Positions 35,620 to 45,740 of a stretch of 64,000 nucleotides of DNA are shown here, in pieces. The stretch is from Inia geoffrensis. Taxonomy: Eukaryota; Chordata; Mammalia; Artiodactyla; Iniidae. Numbering within the stretch: position 1 is the first letter of the stretch; each line of letters opens with the position of its first letter. A model generated the notes under the pieces. That model saw only the letters and a program-made list of their open reading frames with translations. It ran no database searches and was not told where the DNA came from. A program made the position numbers and the translations under genes. Where the stretch lies: positions 68,837,092 through 68,901,091 of the forward strand of contig CM070905.1 in NCBI GenBank assembly GCA_036417435.1, read 5' to 3'.

Positions 35620-36504
35620 CTAGAGAAGTTCCTTTAGCACTTGTTGTAAATCTGGTTTGGTGGTGCTGAATTCTCTTAGCTTTTGCTTGTCTGTTAAGGT
35701 TTTAATTTCTCCATCAAATCTGAATGAGATCCTTGCTGGGTAATCTTGGTTGTAGGTTTTTCCCTTTCAACACTTTAAGTATGCCCTGCCACTCCCTTCT
35801 GGCTTGCAGAGTTGCTGCTGAACAGTCAGCTGTTAACCTTATGGGGATTCCCTTGTATGTTATTTCTTGTTTTTCCCTTGCTGCTTTTAATGTTTTGTCT
35901 TTGTATTTAATTTTTGATAGTTTGATTAAAATGTGTCTTGGCACGTTTCTCCTTGGATTTAACCTGTATGGAACTCTCTGCACTTCCTGGACTTGATTGA
36001 CTCTTTCCTTTCCCATATTAGGGAAGTTTTCAACTATAATCTCTTCAAATATTTTCTCCGTCCCTTTCTTTTTCTCTTCTTCTGGGATCCCAATAATCCA
36101 AATATGTTGCATTTAATGTTGTCCCAGAAGTCTCTCAGACTGTCTCCAATTCTTTTCATTCTTTTTTCTTTATTCTGCTCTGAGGGAGTTATTTCCACTA
36201 TTTTATCTTCCAGGTCACTTCTCCTTTCATCTGCCTCAGTTATTCTGCTATTGATTCCTTCTAGAGAATTTTTAATTTCATTTATTGTGTTATCCATCAT
36301 TGTTTGTTTGCTCTTTAGTTCTTCTAGGTCCTTGTTAAACGTTTCTTGTATTTTCTCCATTCTATTTCCAAGATTTTGGATCATCTTTATTATCTTTACT
36401 CTGAATTGTTTTTCAGGTAGACTGCCTATTTCCTCTTCATTTGTTTGGTCTGGTGGGTTTTTACCTTGGTCCTTCATCTGCTGTGTGCTTCTCTGTCTTC
36501 TCAT
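35620..36504 (-). pseudogene. Broken L1 ORF1 (RNA-binding coiled-coil protein)
   Basis: ORF1p is the trimeric RNA-binding chaperone of the L1 particle. The start at 36504 opens MRRQRSTQQMKDQGK. A charged coiled-coil segment with heptad-like spacing (IKMIQNLGNRMEKIQETFNK to ITEADERRSDLEDKI) covers most of 36034-36504, then a frameshift and stop. The RRM and C-terminal part continues in another frame at 35714-36112: IIGIPEEE, GTEKIFEEIIVENFPN, RRNVPRHILIKL, AAREKQEITYKG, ARREWQGILKVLK. The natural end (a KELL-stop type tail) can be followed in a third frame to 35620. At about 295 codons, it is shorter than the usual ~340, so part of the middle is lost. ORF2 begins 59 bases downstream. Confidence 0.92.
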
Positions 36505-37139
36505 TTTGCTTAACCTACTGTGTTTGGCGTCTCCTTTTCACAGGCTGCATGTTTGTAGTTCCCCTTGTTTTTGGTGTCTGCCCCCAGTGGCTAAGGTTAG
36601 TTCAGTGGATTGTGTAGGCTTCCGGGTGGAGGGGACTAGTACCTGTGTTCTGCTGGATGAAGCTGGATCTTATCATTCTGGTGGGCAGGACCACGTTCTG
36701 TGGCGTGTTTTGGGGTTTCTGTGACCTTACTATGATTTTAGGCAGACTCTCTGCTAATGGGTGGGGTTGTGTTCCTGTCTCGCTAGTTGCTTGACATAGG
36801 GTGTCCAGCACTGGAGCTTGCTGGTTGTTGAGTGGAGCTGGGTCTTAGTGTTGAAATGGAGATCTCTGGGAGAGCTTTTGCCGTTTCATGTTACGTGGAG
36901 CTGGGAGGTCTCTGGTGGACCAATATCCTGAACTCAGCTCTCATACCACAGAAGCGCCGGCCTGACACCCGGCCAGAGCACCAAGATCCTGTCAGCCACA
37001 TGGCTCTTTTGGGAAGTCTGTGATCTCCTGCCAGCATTCAGTAGGTGTTCTGTAGGAGTTTTTCCACATGTAGATGTATTTCTGATGTATTTGTGGGGAG
37101 AAAGGTGATCTCCACGTCTTAGTCCTCTGCCATCTTGTA
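36505..37139 (-). promoter_or_regulatory. L1 5' UTR (internal promoter region)
   Basis: Non-coding sequence upstream of ORF1 that in L1 serves as an internal Pol II promoter. The 5' edge (reading minus) resembles the artiodactyl L1 start: GATGGCAGAGGACTAAGACG, GGAGATCACC, ACATCAGAAATACATCTACA and CCTACAGAACACCTACTGAA. It is GC-richer than the rest of the element, with CpGs such as GCGCCGG. Activity is unknown, and plus-strand frames across it (35993-36724, 36832-37023) are antisense. Confidence 0.7.
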
Positions 37140-39133
37140 GGTGTCCTCTATACTTTTGAATATTATATTTCATTTTTTTAAACATGACTACTGTCTGCTG
37201 TACAGATAAGAATTTAAGCAGAGATGAGACCTGAATTGCTACAAAATATCTCTATTTCCTATTAATGCAAGAGAAGAAATAAACACAAACAGAACTAGAG
37301 TAGAAATTGAAGCCACATGTGTTGAAGGTCCTTCTGAAATGAAAACTTTAGAATATATTACTTAACAATAAATTTTTTCCCCTAGAGTTTTGCAAGAACA
37401 CAATTTGACAAATTCCAACTCATAACAAATTGAGAATTATTGATTTTACTTCCAGTATGTTCTATATATGACCAAAATACTGAGTAATATGCAGACAAAT
37501 GAACAAAGGGCTTAAGAGAAATATTTCCAGAAACTACGACTATTACTTGGAAGTCCTGTGTTCTCTGTGCTTATTTCTATACCCTATTCAAAAGCAGATA
37601 TAATCACAGCTATGTTTAATATGTGGTCTTATAAAGATTCAGTAATATTCATTTCTATTTAGACTTTAAATCAAACATTATAATTTTACAGTAGTTTAAA
37701 AATATATATTTATGTTCTTAACTAAGGAAAAACATGAAAAGAAAGTTCACATGAATGCCCACGTACCAACAGTGGCTTATTTGAAAAGAATGTGTTTTCC
37801 TCAACCATTAAACATCTTCTGAAATTAATGTTTAAACCAGAGAATACACTAAGCATACCACAATAATGTTTTTTAAAAAGAAAATAAACACAAAAGAAAC
37901 ATTAGAACAGAGTTTTAAAATAAGTCAGCTGAACTCCGAAACCAGAAAAATCAGGTATTTCATTATTTTACTACTCAGTGGGGGCAAAGGACCCATATAA
38001 TTCCAGTGACGAAGAAGCAATAAAGCACTAAGTTAATCTAGATAACAAATGCAGAAACTTTATTGCAACCATTTCTTCAGTTCCCCAGAGACGATTGCCT
38101 CCTATTATGTACAATAAGTTATTCATTTCTTCAAGTCTAAATTGCTCAAGAAAGGGTTTATCCTTTACAGCAGTACTCCTATAGAATATCCCATTGTTCA
38201 CCCAGATCACCTTTGAGATATCACAATGACATCTGAAAGCCATAATATTAGTAAGAAGCTTAGAGATCATTTAGAGGTCTCTAAAACCTACCTACAATTC
38301 AGAGAATATACTTGAAGACAGTTGACATGAATTAGCTACCGTGCATACAAACCCATCGAGTGGAAACCGAATAAACTATAATTAGCATAAAGTGAAAATA
38401 GATGCTACATTCCTCAAAAACATCTGTGGATTTTTCCTCTCTGAATTCAAAGTTATGAATAATGTGTCCTTATAGATACATTACTTTAAATATTTCCAGT
38501 ATTACCAACCCTTATTCTATGGGTACGACCATCCAGTAACATGGATTTTTAAATTGCCTTTGATTACTTACTACATTCTTGCCTTTCCTTATATGCAATG
38601 ATACATCTTCGATTTATAATGATTTCCTGAAAATTTTCTAAATATTTTAATACATATACTCTCAATATCCAGCCTTCCTTTTTCTCAGTTTTTTCCAGGT
38701 TAGTTTTGTTGTTGTTGTTAGTTGAAGTTTGTCAAAAGGATAGGTACAAAGAAATGCCCAACTTACCACATAGAGAAAAATTAGAGAGACAACCAAAGTT
38801 GATAAGGCATGATTTATATCCAAAGTATGACCAGAATATGTGCCTTGTCAAAACTGAAGCCTAACTTTATATTTTTCTAATTGTCCAAGTTCTTAATGAT
38901 AAGATTTTAGAAAATTTTTCTTGAACTACAGGAGAGAAAACATTATGAAGACATGGAGAGAGAGTTATAATAAGGTCAAATTAATAAAGGTCCAAATAAC
39001 ACTTGTGAGAATGAATGCTTGGGTCAATGTTGACCATTCTTTTGGGAAAAATATCTTAGGAAATATATATTTTATGGAAAGAGTGTTTTTACACTCATAA
39101 TCTTCCTCTTATACTTATCATGGAGCCTCATAT
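37140..39133. other. Unique-looking AT-rich sequence
   Basis: No gene or nameable repeat. An 80-codon minus frame at 38028-38270 is unrecognised. Confidence 0.4.
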
Positions 39134-39135
39134 TC

Positions 39136-39140
<5 letters not shown>

Positions 39141-39177
<37 letters not shown>

Positions 39178-39371
39178 GGTACGCGGGCCTCTCACTGTTG
39201 TGGCCTCTCCTGCTGCGGAGCACAGGCTCCGGACGCACAGGCTCAGCGGCCATGGCTCACAGGCCGAGCCGCTCCGCAGCACGTGGGATCCTCCCAGACC
39301 GGGACACAAACCCGCGCGCGTCCCCTGCATCGGCAGGCTGACTCCCAACCACTGCGCCACCAGGAAAGCCC
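39141..39371 (-). mobile_element. CHR SINE, short subtype, antisense, long tail
   Basis: Poly-T of about 35 (39141-39175) then GCGGTACGCGGGCCTCTCA, the body, and the reversed head GCGCCACCAGGAAAGCCC. Target duplication TCTTTAC at 39134-39140 and 39372-39378, extending into T. One local change has produced an alternating CGCGCGCG block near 39312-39319. The very long pure tail suggests a young insertion. Confidence 0.96.
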
Positions 39372-39378
39372 TCTTTAC

Positions 39379-42300
39379 TTTTTATGGATTTGAGAAGGAA
39401 AAAAAAAATCGGGGCAATGAAAAATTTTAAGGATAGTCTGTTTCGGTTTTTATAAAGTTAAGAATAAAACAAGAGTAGGAAAAATCACAAGGGACCCAAT
39501 GAACATTACCTAGTTTGACTCTGTATTAAAGTTAGCAATAGGTAAAACATTAAATATAACCTGATTCCTTGCCCTGTGTACTATGACTTCACTTTCTTTT
39601 TAAGTGTAAGATAGTTCTGTGAATTTAAAAATTAATTGCTATTATAATTTTTGCTTTTATCTTTCTGCCAACAAGTTCTGGCTACTAGAAATAAAATTTC
39701 TTTTTAGTTTTCCTGAGTATGCCTAACATTGGCATAAAATTGTTTGCCTCATATCCAGTATATTTTGAAACTGAAGACTTTTAAATAAAATGTTGCTGGA
39801 TTAATCATGGTCCTTAAGTGTCCTAACAGAACCCTCAGTAATGATAAAAAACATGATATTTAATCTAAAATTTAAAGTACCACACCTTTCTAATGCCCTT
39901 TTTGACTACTGACTACTAAAATGTAAAGCATTTACATTCTAAAACCAGAGCTTTGTTTCAACAAAAATTATCAAGAAAATTGTTCTGTTCCAATCCATCA
40001 AAATGCCATTCTCCTGGTAAATGAGTGGCAGTTCCTGCCAGATAATCCTACCACAATAGCATGTTGATTCTCAGGGTGTCCTACAGAACAATGCTCCTGG
40101 CATCTCTCTGACGTAAATCAACAGCCCAGGTCTTGTCATATGAATAACAACTTTTAATACTTGATGTACAAAAATTTATATCTGGAAGAGAATATATTTA
40201 CGCATGCAGAATACCATTCAAGACTGCTAATCCAGGAGTTTTACCCTGCTGTTAAAAAAAAAAAGTCCTTGTACTTGCCTTGCCTTCTATCTAGGAAACA
40301 AAACAAGTCTCTTAAAAATGAGTTCATTTTGGGGGAAAAAATGCCATGTTTACAGAAATAATAGTCATGTCTGGTTTTTAAAACAGGCCAGTATATCTTG
40401 GAAAGATATGTTTTGAAAAGATCCTTTTGTATTGTTTTTGCTTGTGTCAAAGGAATGATTAGAGCCCCAGTAAATGGGAACCTCCCAGAGTAGGCTAAAT
40501 AGAAGGCCAACAGCTCACATATGGCTTGCAGCTTGGGGCATTTCTCTCAATGTTCTGCCAGAGATGGGACTGCCCAAATGGTTTCTCGCGTAAGTCCTAA
40601 GTCATAAACTGCATCCTCCTAGGCCAGCCATGCCAGAACCGGACCCAAGGGTATACAGTCTTGGCTGATGGGAAACAATGACTGCTTCCTAAGGAAGCCA
40701 CAGCTGCTTTCCTGAGAGACACCCCAGATGTCTGAATTTTCCCCTACTTTCCATTTCTGACTACCTGTTCTGGCAACAGTTCCAACAAAGGGTGAGGCAG
40801 GCAGCAGGCACCCAGCTGTTTTCAATAAGCCTTGGCAATGTAGGTACTGATTACATAAACACTACAAACATTCAAAGAGCATATTTTCTAGCTTTTAAAG
40901 CTATAAAAAAGGTGTGAGCCTATTCAAAAGCCCTACATCTCCTTTGCTCCAAATAGTGATAATGGTGACACTGATGATGAGGATAAAAATAATAGTGGCT
41001 TTAATTATGAAAGCAAAGATTATTAAAGGAAACGTGATAACATGAGCCTCTAGGAAAGAGCTCAATCTATACAGAGAAAATTGTAAAGATGTGAAATTTC
41101 CACATTACAGGGTCACCGTTCCTCTATGAAACAGCAAGGTCAAAATGTGTACTTAATTCACTTGATTTCTTATTTTTCCCACAACCCAGGCAAAAAATAA
41201 TCAGACGTTGCATTATCCATTTGCTTTACAGCACATTTTCCTCTTCATTCACATATGTTCAAAAATACTATTTTAAACTTTTAATATATGTAAAATATCC
41301 TATAAAGTATATTAATGAAATATTACATAAGGTCCTCTTTATATTGATATCAGGTCTAGAAACCTAGAGAAGATGTTGATTTACATTTTAATTAAGATGA
41401 ATTTTCCTGGTTTTAAATTAATAAATATATACATATATATATATCTCCACTCTTCAGATCTGAGAGTTGAAAACTGAAAGATTTAAGTAACTCACTCATG
41501 CCTATAGGTACATATACAGGTTTATTATTTTTTAATGGTTTCTATGTTTTACATATTAGATCAAAAATATATTTGAACATTGTAAGAAGTGAGTTGGAGC
41601 TTCAGTCATCTATATTTCTAGGTGACTATTCAATTTTCTGTACAACCAAGTGATGTTCCCTCTCCCAAAGAACAGAACTGAATTCAATTTTTTACCTGAA
41701 GATTCTCATTTATTTTTATCTCAATAATTCACAAAAATGATCTTTGGTCAGGCCAATTCTCTTCAATATATCTATTATTTTTGCCGTAATTTTCTTTCCT
41801 CCAAGATCCAGTATATATTCTTTGATACGGATTTTAAATTAGACTCTTTCAAAGAACAAATGCTACTGAATAAAAGCAGCAGAGGGAATGTTTTTCAAAT
41901 TGTTCTAGAAAAATAGTTTTGGACAAAGTGATCAATTGCTAATCCAAAAATTAAGCTACTGACAGGAAATCTGAATATCATTGGTAAATTAGTGAAGGCG
42001 AAGAATGATAAACCACATACACATTACAATTGACTTGGGAGATTAAGCGACCTTAGTCAAACCAGAAGAACTCTGGAAAAGGAATAAGAAGATTAGGTTG
42101 TCCCAACTCAACACAAATTATTTTACCTCAGAGGTTACTTAGAATTTCAGTTCCTGCCTCTTATAAAATTGGAATAATAGTGTCTCTAATTTTCACAAGA
42201 TTATGGTGAATATTGATTCAATTTTTAAAATTGTAAAGCTTTATAAAGATATAAGATAGATTACTAAACTGTGTTAATTTTTGTGTTAAAAAGATTCAAT

Positions 42301-43284
42301 AAATTAAAAGTGAAAACAGAGTGACAGATAAGGAGACAAAAATTATAAGCAGAATTTGGAACACGTGAGATTTTATAAATGCCAGCTCTGTGTCATGGAT
42401 GGTCATAGTTAAAATGATGCTTTTAAAACTGTGAATATATAATTATTGCTGGGAAAACATAATTCTCCTACAAAGTAGAGTAGGATTTTAGTGGGTAAGT
42501 ACAATTATAGACTGATCATTGTTTGGAGTATTGATAGTTCCATTATGTATCTCATCCTGTACGAACATGGGAGAGTTTGATGTTCCTGATGTGTTTTCAT
42601 CATGCCAGCCTTCTGAACTCTATCTTTTAGTGCCCTAAAGTGTCCTTTTCAACTCCTTATTTATGACAAAAGTATGGAAAAAGTAATAATTTCTAACGGT
42701 CCCCTGTTTTGATCTCTCATGTTAAATTAAATTTCCTTTTCATATCTAAAATTGTTAAAGCAATTGTTTTTTACACAGATGCTACTGCAGGGGATCCTGG
42801 GTAATATAATGGAAAATATTTTTCTCAAAAATTCTACAGTAAGTAAATAATTCCTAGTGGTGGTGTTTCTTGAAATATATATTTTTAGAAAAATGTAAAA
42901 AGATTATTTATTTAGTGCTAGGTGTGGTGTCCATAAGAAAAAATAGCATGGCTCCTGGTTCAAAGGTGAATGTATGTATAAAAAATTACATTGACTCAGT
43001 CCCGATTGGGTTATATCCACGACATTAATATTTATCACTCTTGTTTTATGCCAGGCATTCTACTGCTGACAAAACTCACTGGTGAGCAACATAGTCCCTG
43101 AATTCATTCATAGAACTTAGACCTATACAGTTTTTCATGAACATATCTATTAAAGGTTGGTTTTATATATATATATTTCTAAATCTTCAGGTCAAATTAT
43201 CTTCACAATATTGAGTTTAAATAGAAAATAAAAATGTTTTACTAAAAGGAGGTCAATCACAGAACTATGTTAAATTCCATTCAC
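39379..43284. other. Unique-looking AT-rich sequence
   Basis: Almost 4 kb without a repeat that I can name, apart from a short TA run near 41430-41446. Frames (for example 40161-40361 plus, 40241-40510 minus) overlap on opposite strands and are not recognised. No gene called. Confidence 0.4.
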
Positions 43285-43470
43285 TGAACAAGTTATTTAA
43301 TGCCACTCTGCCTCAGCACCTTCACCTGAAAAACGTAGATGATCTTACAAGGGTTGTTGGAATAAGTAAATTAAAATAATGTTAGTATTACATTATTACA
43401 GGGTTTCATACATGCAAGTGCTCAACAAATGTCAGTAGTTTAGTTGATGCTACTGATTTGTTATTGTCAC
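43285..43470 (+). mobile_element. MIR SINE
   Basis: GAACAAGTTATTTAATGCCACTCTGCCTCAGC, AAAAACGTAGATGAT, AGGGTTGTTGGAATAAGTAAATTAAAA and CAAGTGCTCAACAAATG are the MIR consensus in order, including its conserved 3' end. Confidence 0.8.
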
Positions 43471-44035
43471 TACTGATATTAGGTCCACTTCTACGGCAGT
43501 ATTTTCTAAACTTCGTTTGAAAATACATCATAGCAGTTATTCTCCCCATTATATTTACCTTTACAATTTTTTTCACTTTAAATTATTATTTGTATATTCT
43601 AAGACATATAAAAAGAGATTTCTTTTCAAAGAAAGATGGGATAAAATGACTATAAATAGAAATTCTCATATTCACTTCTTTCATTCCAGTGGATCCTCTC
43701 ATCCATCACCTTCAAAAACCACAATCACAAGGATAAAGAAGCCTTCAAAATCCTAAATTTGGTGCCCTGGGAAAAACACTGGCTGAGAGCCCTAAAACCT
43801 GGTTTCTTGTGCTTTCTTTCATAAAATGATTGAGTCATTTTACTTTCTCAGGATGTCAGTTTCTTTAGTTTCTTTTTCTGTTCAATGACAGCATAGAAAC
43901 AGAAAAATCTCTAAAGCCTATTCTCAGTTCTATTATCTGAAAAGTAATCGAATTGGCCAAGACAATATCACAATGGTAGAAAATTCCCAGGATAGTTCCC
44001 CCAAATAATTAAATTTGTAATAAAAAGAACACATC
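43471..44035. other. Unassigned intergenic sequence
   Basis: No gene or nameable repeat seen. Confidence 0.4.
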
Positions 44036-44051
44036 AGAAATGCTTCATCTT

Positions 44052-44261
44052 GGGCTTCCCTGGTGGCGCAGTGGTTGAGAGTCCGCTTGTCGATGCAGGG
44101 GACACGGGTTCATGCCCCGGTCCGGGAAGATCCCACGTGCCGCGGAGCGGCTGGGCCCGTGCGCCATGGCCGCTGAGTCTGCGCGTCCGGAGCCTGTGCT
44201 CCGCAACAGGAGAGGCCACAACAGTGAGAGGCCCGCATAACGCAAAAAAAAAAAAAAAAAA
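44052..44261 (+). mobile_element. CHR SINE, short subtype
   Basis: GGGCTTCCCTGGTGGCGCAG head, GGTTCATGCCCCGG B-box region, GGCCCGCATAACGC end and an A tail of about 19. Exact target duplication AGAAATGCTTCA at 44036-44047 and 44262-44273. Four extra bases (TCTT) sit between the left repeat and the SINE. Confidence 0.96.
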
Positions 44262-44273
44262 AGAAATGCTTCA

Positions 44274-45199
44274 CTTGGCCCACAATACTACCACAATAAG
44301 GTAACTGAAATAACAGAGGAAATGACGGGAAAAAGACTTTAAAAAAATCATTCTCTACACATGTGGAATATATGAAGACACTGGCAAAGGATGGGAAAAA
44401 TGATTTCCAAATTGTCCATTTTTAAATATCAAGATCCCTACTCGTCTCCCTGGACATAAGCTGACTTTCTGGCACTCTGCTGCTGAAATTTAGAAACTTA
44501 AGGTTCATCTTAGAAATAAGAGCTTACTGGACATCATCAAAAAGGTACAGAGCAGTAGCCGCAGCGTGATTCTGAGAAAACTTTGCAGAGGCATATACTG
44601 AAATAAAAACAAGTAATGGGCAATTTTCATAGTTATTGGTAAACAATGATGAGTTTTAAGGACCACAGAAATTTCAGAGTTAAATAACTTACCTGCTTAA
44701 GTTTAAAGTTTAAGAAATACAGTTATACTTCAATAAAGCTGGGGTAGGGGAAGAAATAAAGTTTGGCCATTAATGTATTGTCTAGGTCAAATTATAAAAT
44801 GAAAATTTCAAAACTTTTAGTTTTTATCTAGTCCATAATTCATGGCCAATTGTTTCTCTCTCCAGTGTGAGAGAAAGGAGAGAAGGGGTTGGGGAGAGGG
44901 ATTATTACTTGGATCCTTAAAAATAGTATTATAAAAAATCTGGGGGAAACTAGTAACCAACGCAAGATATTGAATAAAGGGATAATTATATTTTAGTACA
45001 GTATGAGTTTTCAGAAAGCATTTTTGTAGCTGTAAATGTGTTCATAATTATGCCAGAAGTATATTTTATGGATTCTGGGGAAATGTGTTAATAATGTTCA
45101 TAAATAAGTAAAGGCAAGTGGAACCACCTTGGGTAGCTTCTGAAGTTAGCACATACAACAAAAGTTGTCCAGAGTTAAAATTACCCTAGAAAATCCCTT
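44274..45199. other. Unassigned AT-rich sequence
   Basis: No gene or nameable repeat seen. Confidence 0.4.
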
Positions 45200-45281
45200 A
45201 AATAACCCCTATAGTATAATGGTTTGTGTACACAAACCCTTTATGGTAATTCCTTCACACACTCAAGTTTGAGAACCCTTG
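45200..45281 (-). mobile_element. Possible MER5-type hAT fragment
   Basis: The right edge, ACACTCAAGTTTGAGAACCCTTG, is close to the reverse complement of the MER5/Charlie inverted end (CAGTGGTTCTCAAAC). Only this end is recognisable. An 18-bp perfect palindrome, GGTTTGTGTACACAAACC, lies inside at 45221-45238. Confidence 0.45.
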
Positions 45282-45383
45282 TGCTATACTGAAGAGAACA
45301 ATCAAAGTAAAGTATGTAGATGTCTGATAATTTAAACCAATCTTGCCTTTTGGTTAAATGACAAAACTTAGCAGGGAAAAAAA

Positions 45384-45467
45384 AAGAAAGGAATAAAAAG
45401 AAGGAAGGAAGGAAGGAAGAAAGGAAGGAAGGAAAGAAGGAAGGAAGGAAGGAAGGAAGGAAGGAAA
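45384..45467 (+). repeat. (GGAA)n microsatellite
   Basis: GGAA units, about 17 in all with a few AGAA interruptions, preceded by an A-rich run. It explains the serine/proline/leucine repeat frame on the minus strand (45354-45557). Confidence 0.95.
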
Positions 45468-45520
45468 TGGATAATGAGCTCTAAATTGTTTCTGGCTATC
45501 TGTAAGGTTTACTCCTTTTT

Positions 45521-45730
45521 TTTTTTCTTTTTTTTTTGCGGTACGCGGGCCTCTCACTATTGTGGCCTCTCCCGTTGCGGAACACCGGCACCGAATGCGC
45601 AGGCTCAGCGGCCATGGCTCACGGGCTTAGCCACTCCACGGCATGTGGGATCTTCCCGGATCGGGGCACGAACCCGTGTCCCCTACATCGGCAGGCGGAC
45701 TCTCAACCACTGCGCCACCAGGGAAGCCCC
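45521..45730 (-). mobile_element. CHR SINE, short subtype, antisense
   Basis: Interrupted poly-T, GCGGTACGCGGGCCTCTCA, body, and GCGCCACCAGGGAAGCCCC at the right. Exact target duplication ACTCCTTTTT at 45511-45520 and 45731-45740. Confidence 0.96.
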
Positions 45731-45740
45731 ACTCCTTTTT

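Larger units (their letters stand above)
31415..37139 (-). mobile_element. Near full-length L1, inactive, antisense
   Basis: The complete L1 order is present on the minus strand: 5' UTR (36505-37139), ORF1 (35620-36504), short inter-ORF spacer, ORF2 (32036-35561), 3' UTR of the second cetacean type (about 31430-32035) and a T-rich left edge. The 5' end begins with a ...AAGATGGCAGAGGA word like other artiodactyl L1s. At about 5.7 kb it is a little shorter than a complete element, and both ORFs are broken and shorter than normal. No convincing target duplication could be read: an imperfect AGATGTC/AGGTGTC pair is too short to trust. It is the only element here that kept its 5' promoter region. 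Confidence 0.93.

Noticed and set aside
35993..36724. Longest open frame in the window (243 codons, plus strand)
   Set aside because: It is exactly antisense to L1 ORF1 and the 5' UTR. Its hydrophobic, serine/leucine-rich composition is what a reversed lysine/glutamate-rich coiled coil gives.
31400..37150. Target duplication for the near full-length L1
   Set aside because: The best pair (AGATGTC and AGGTGTC) is seven bases with a mismatch and could be chance.
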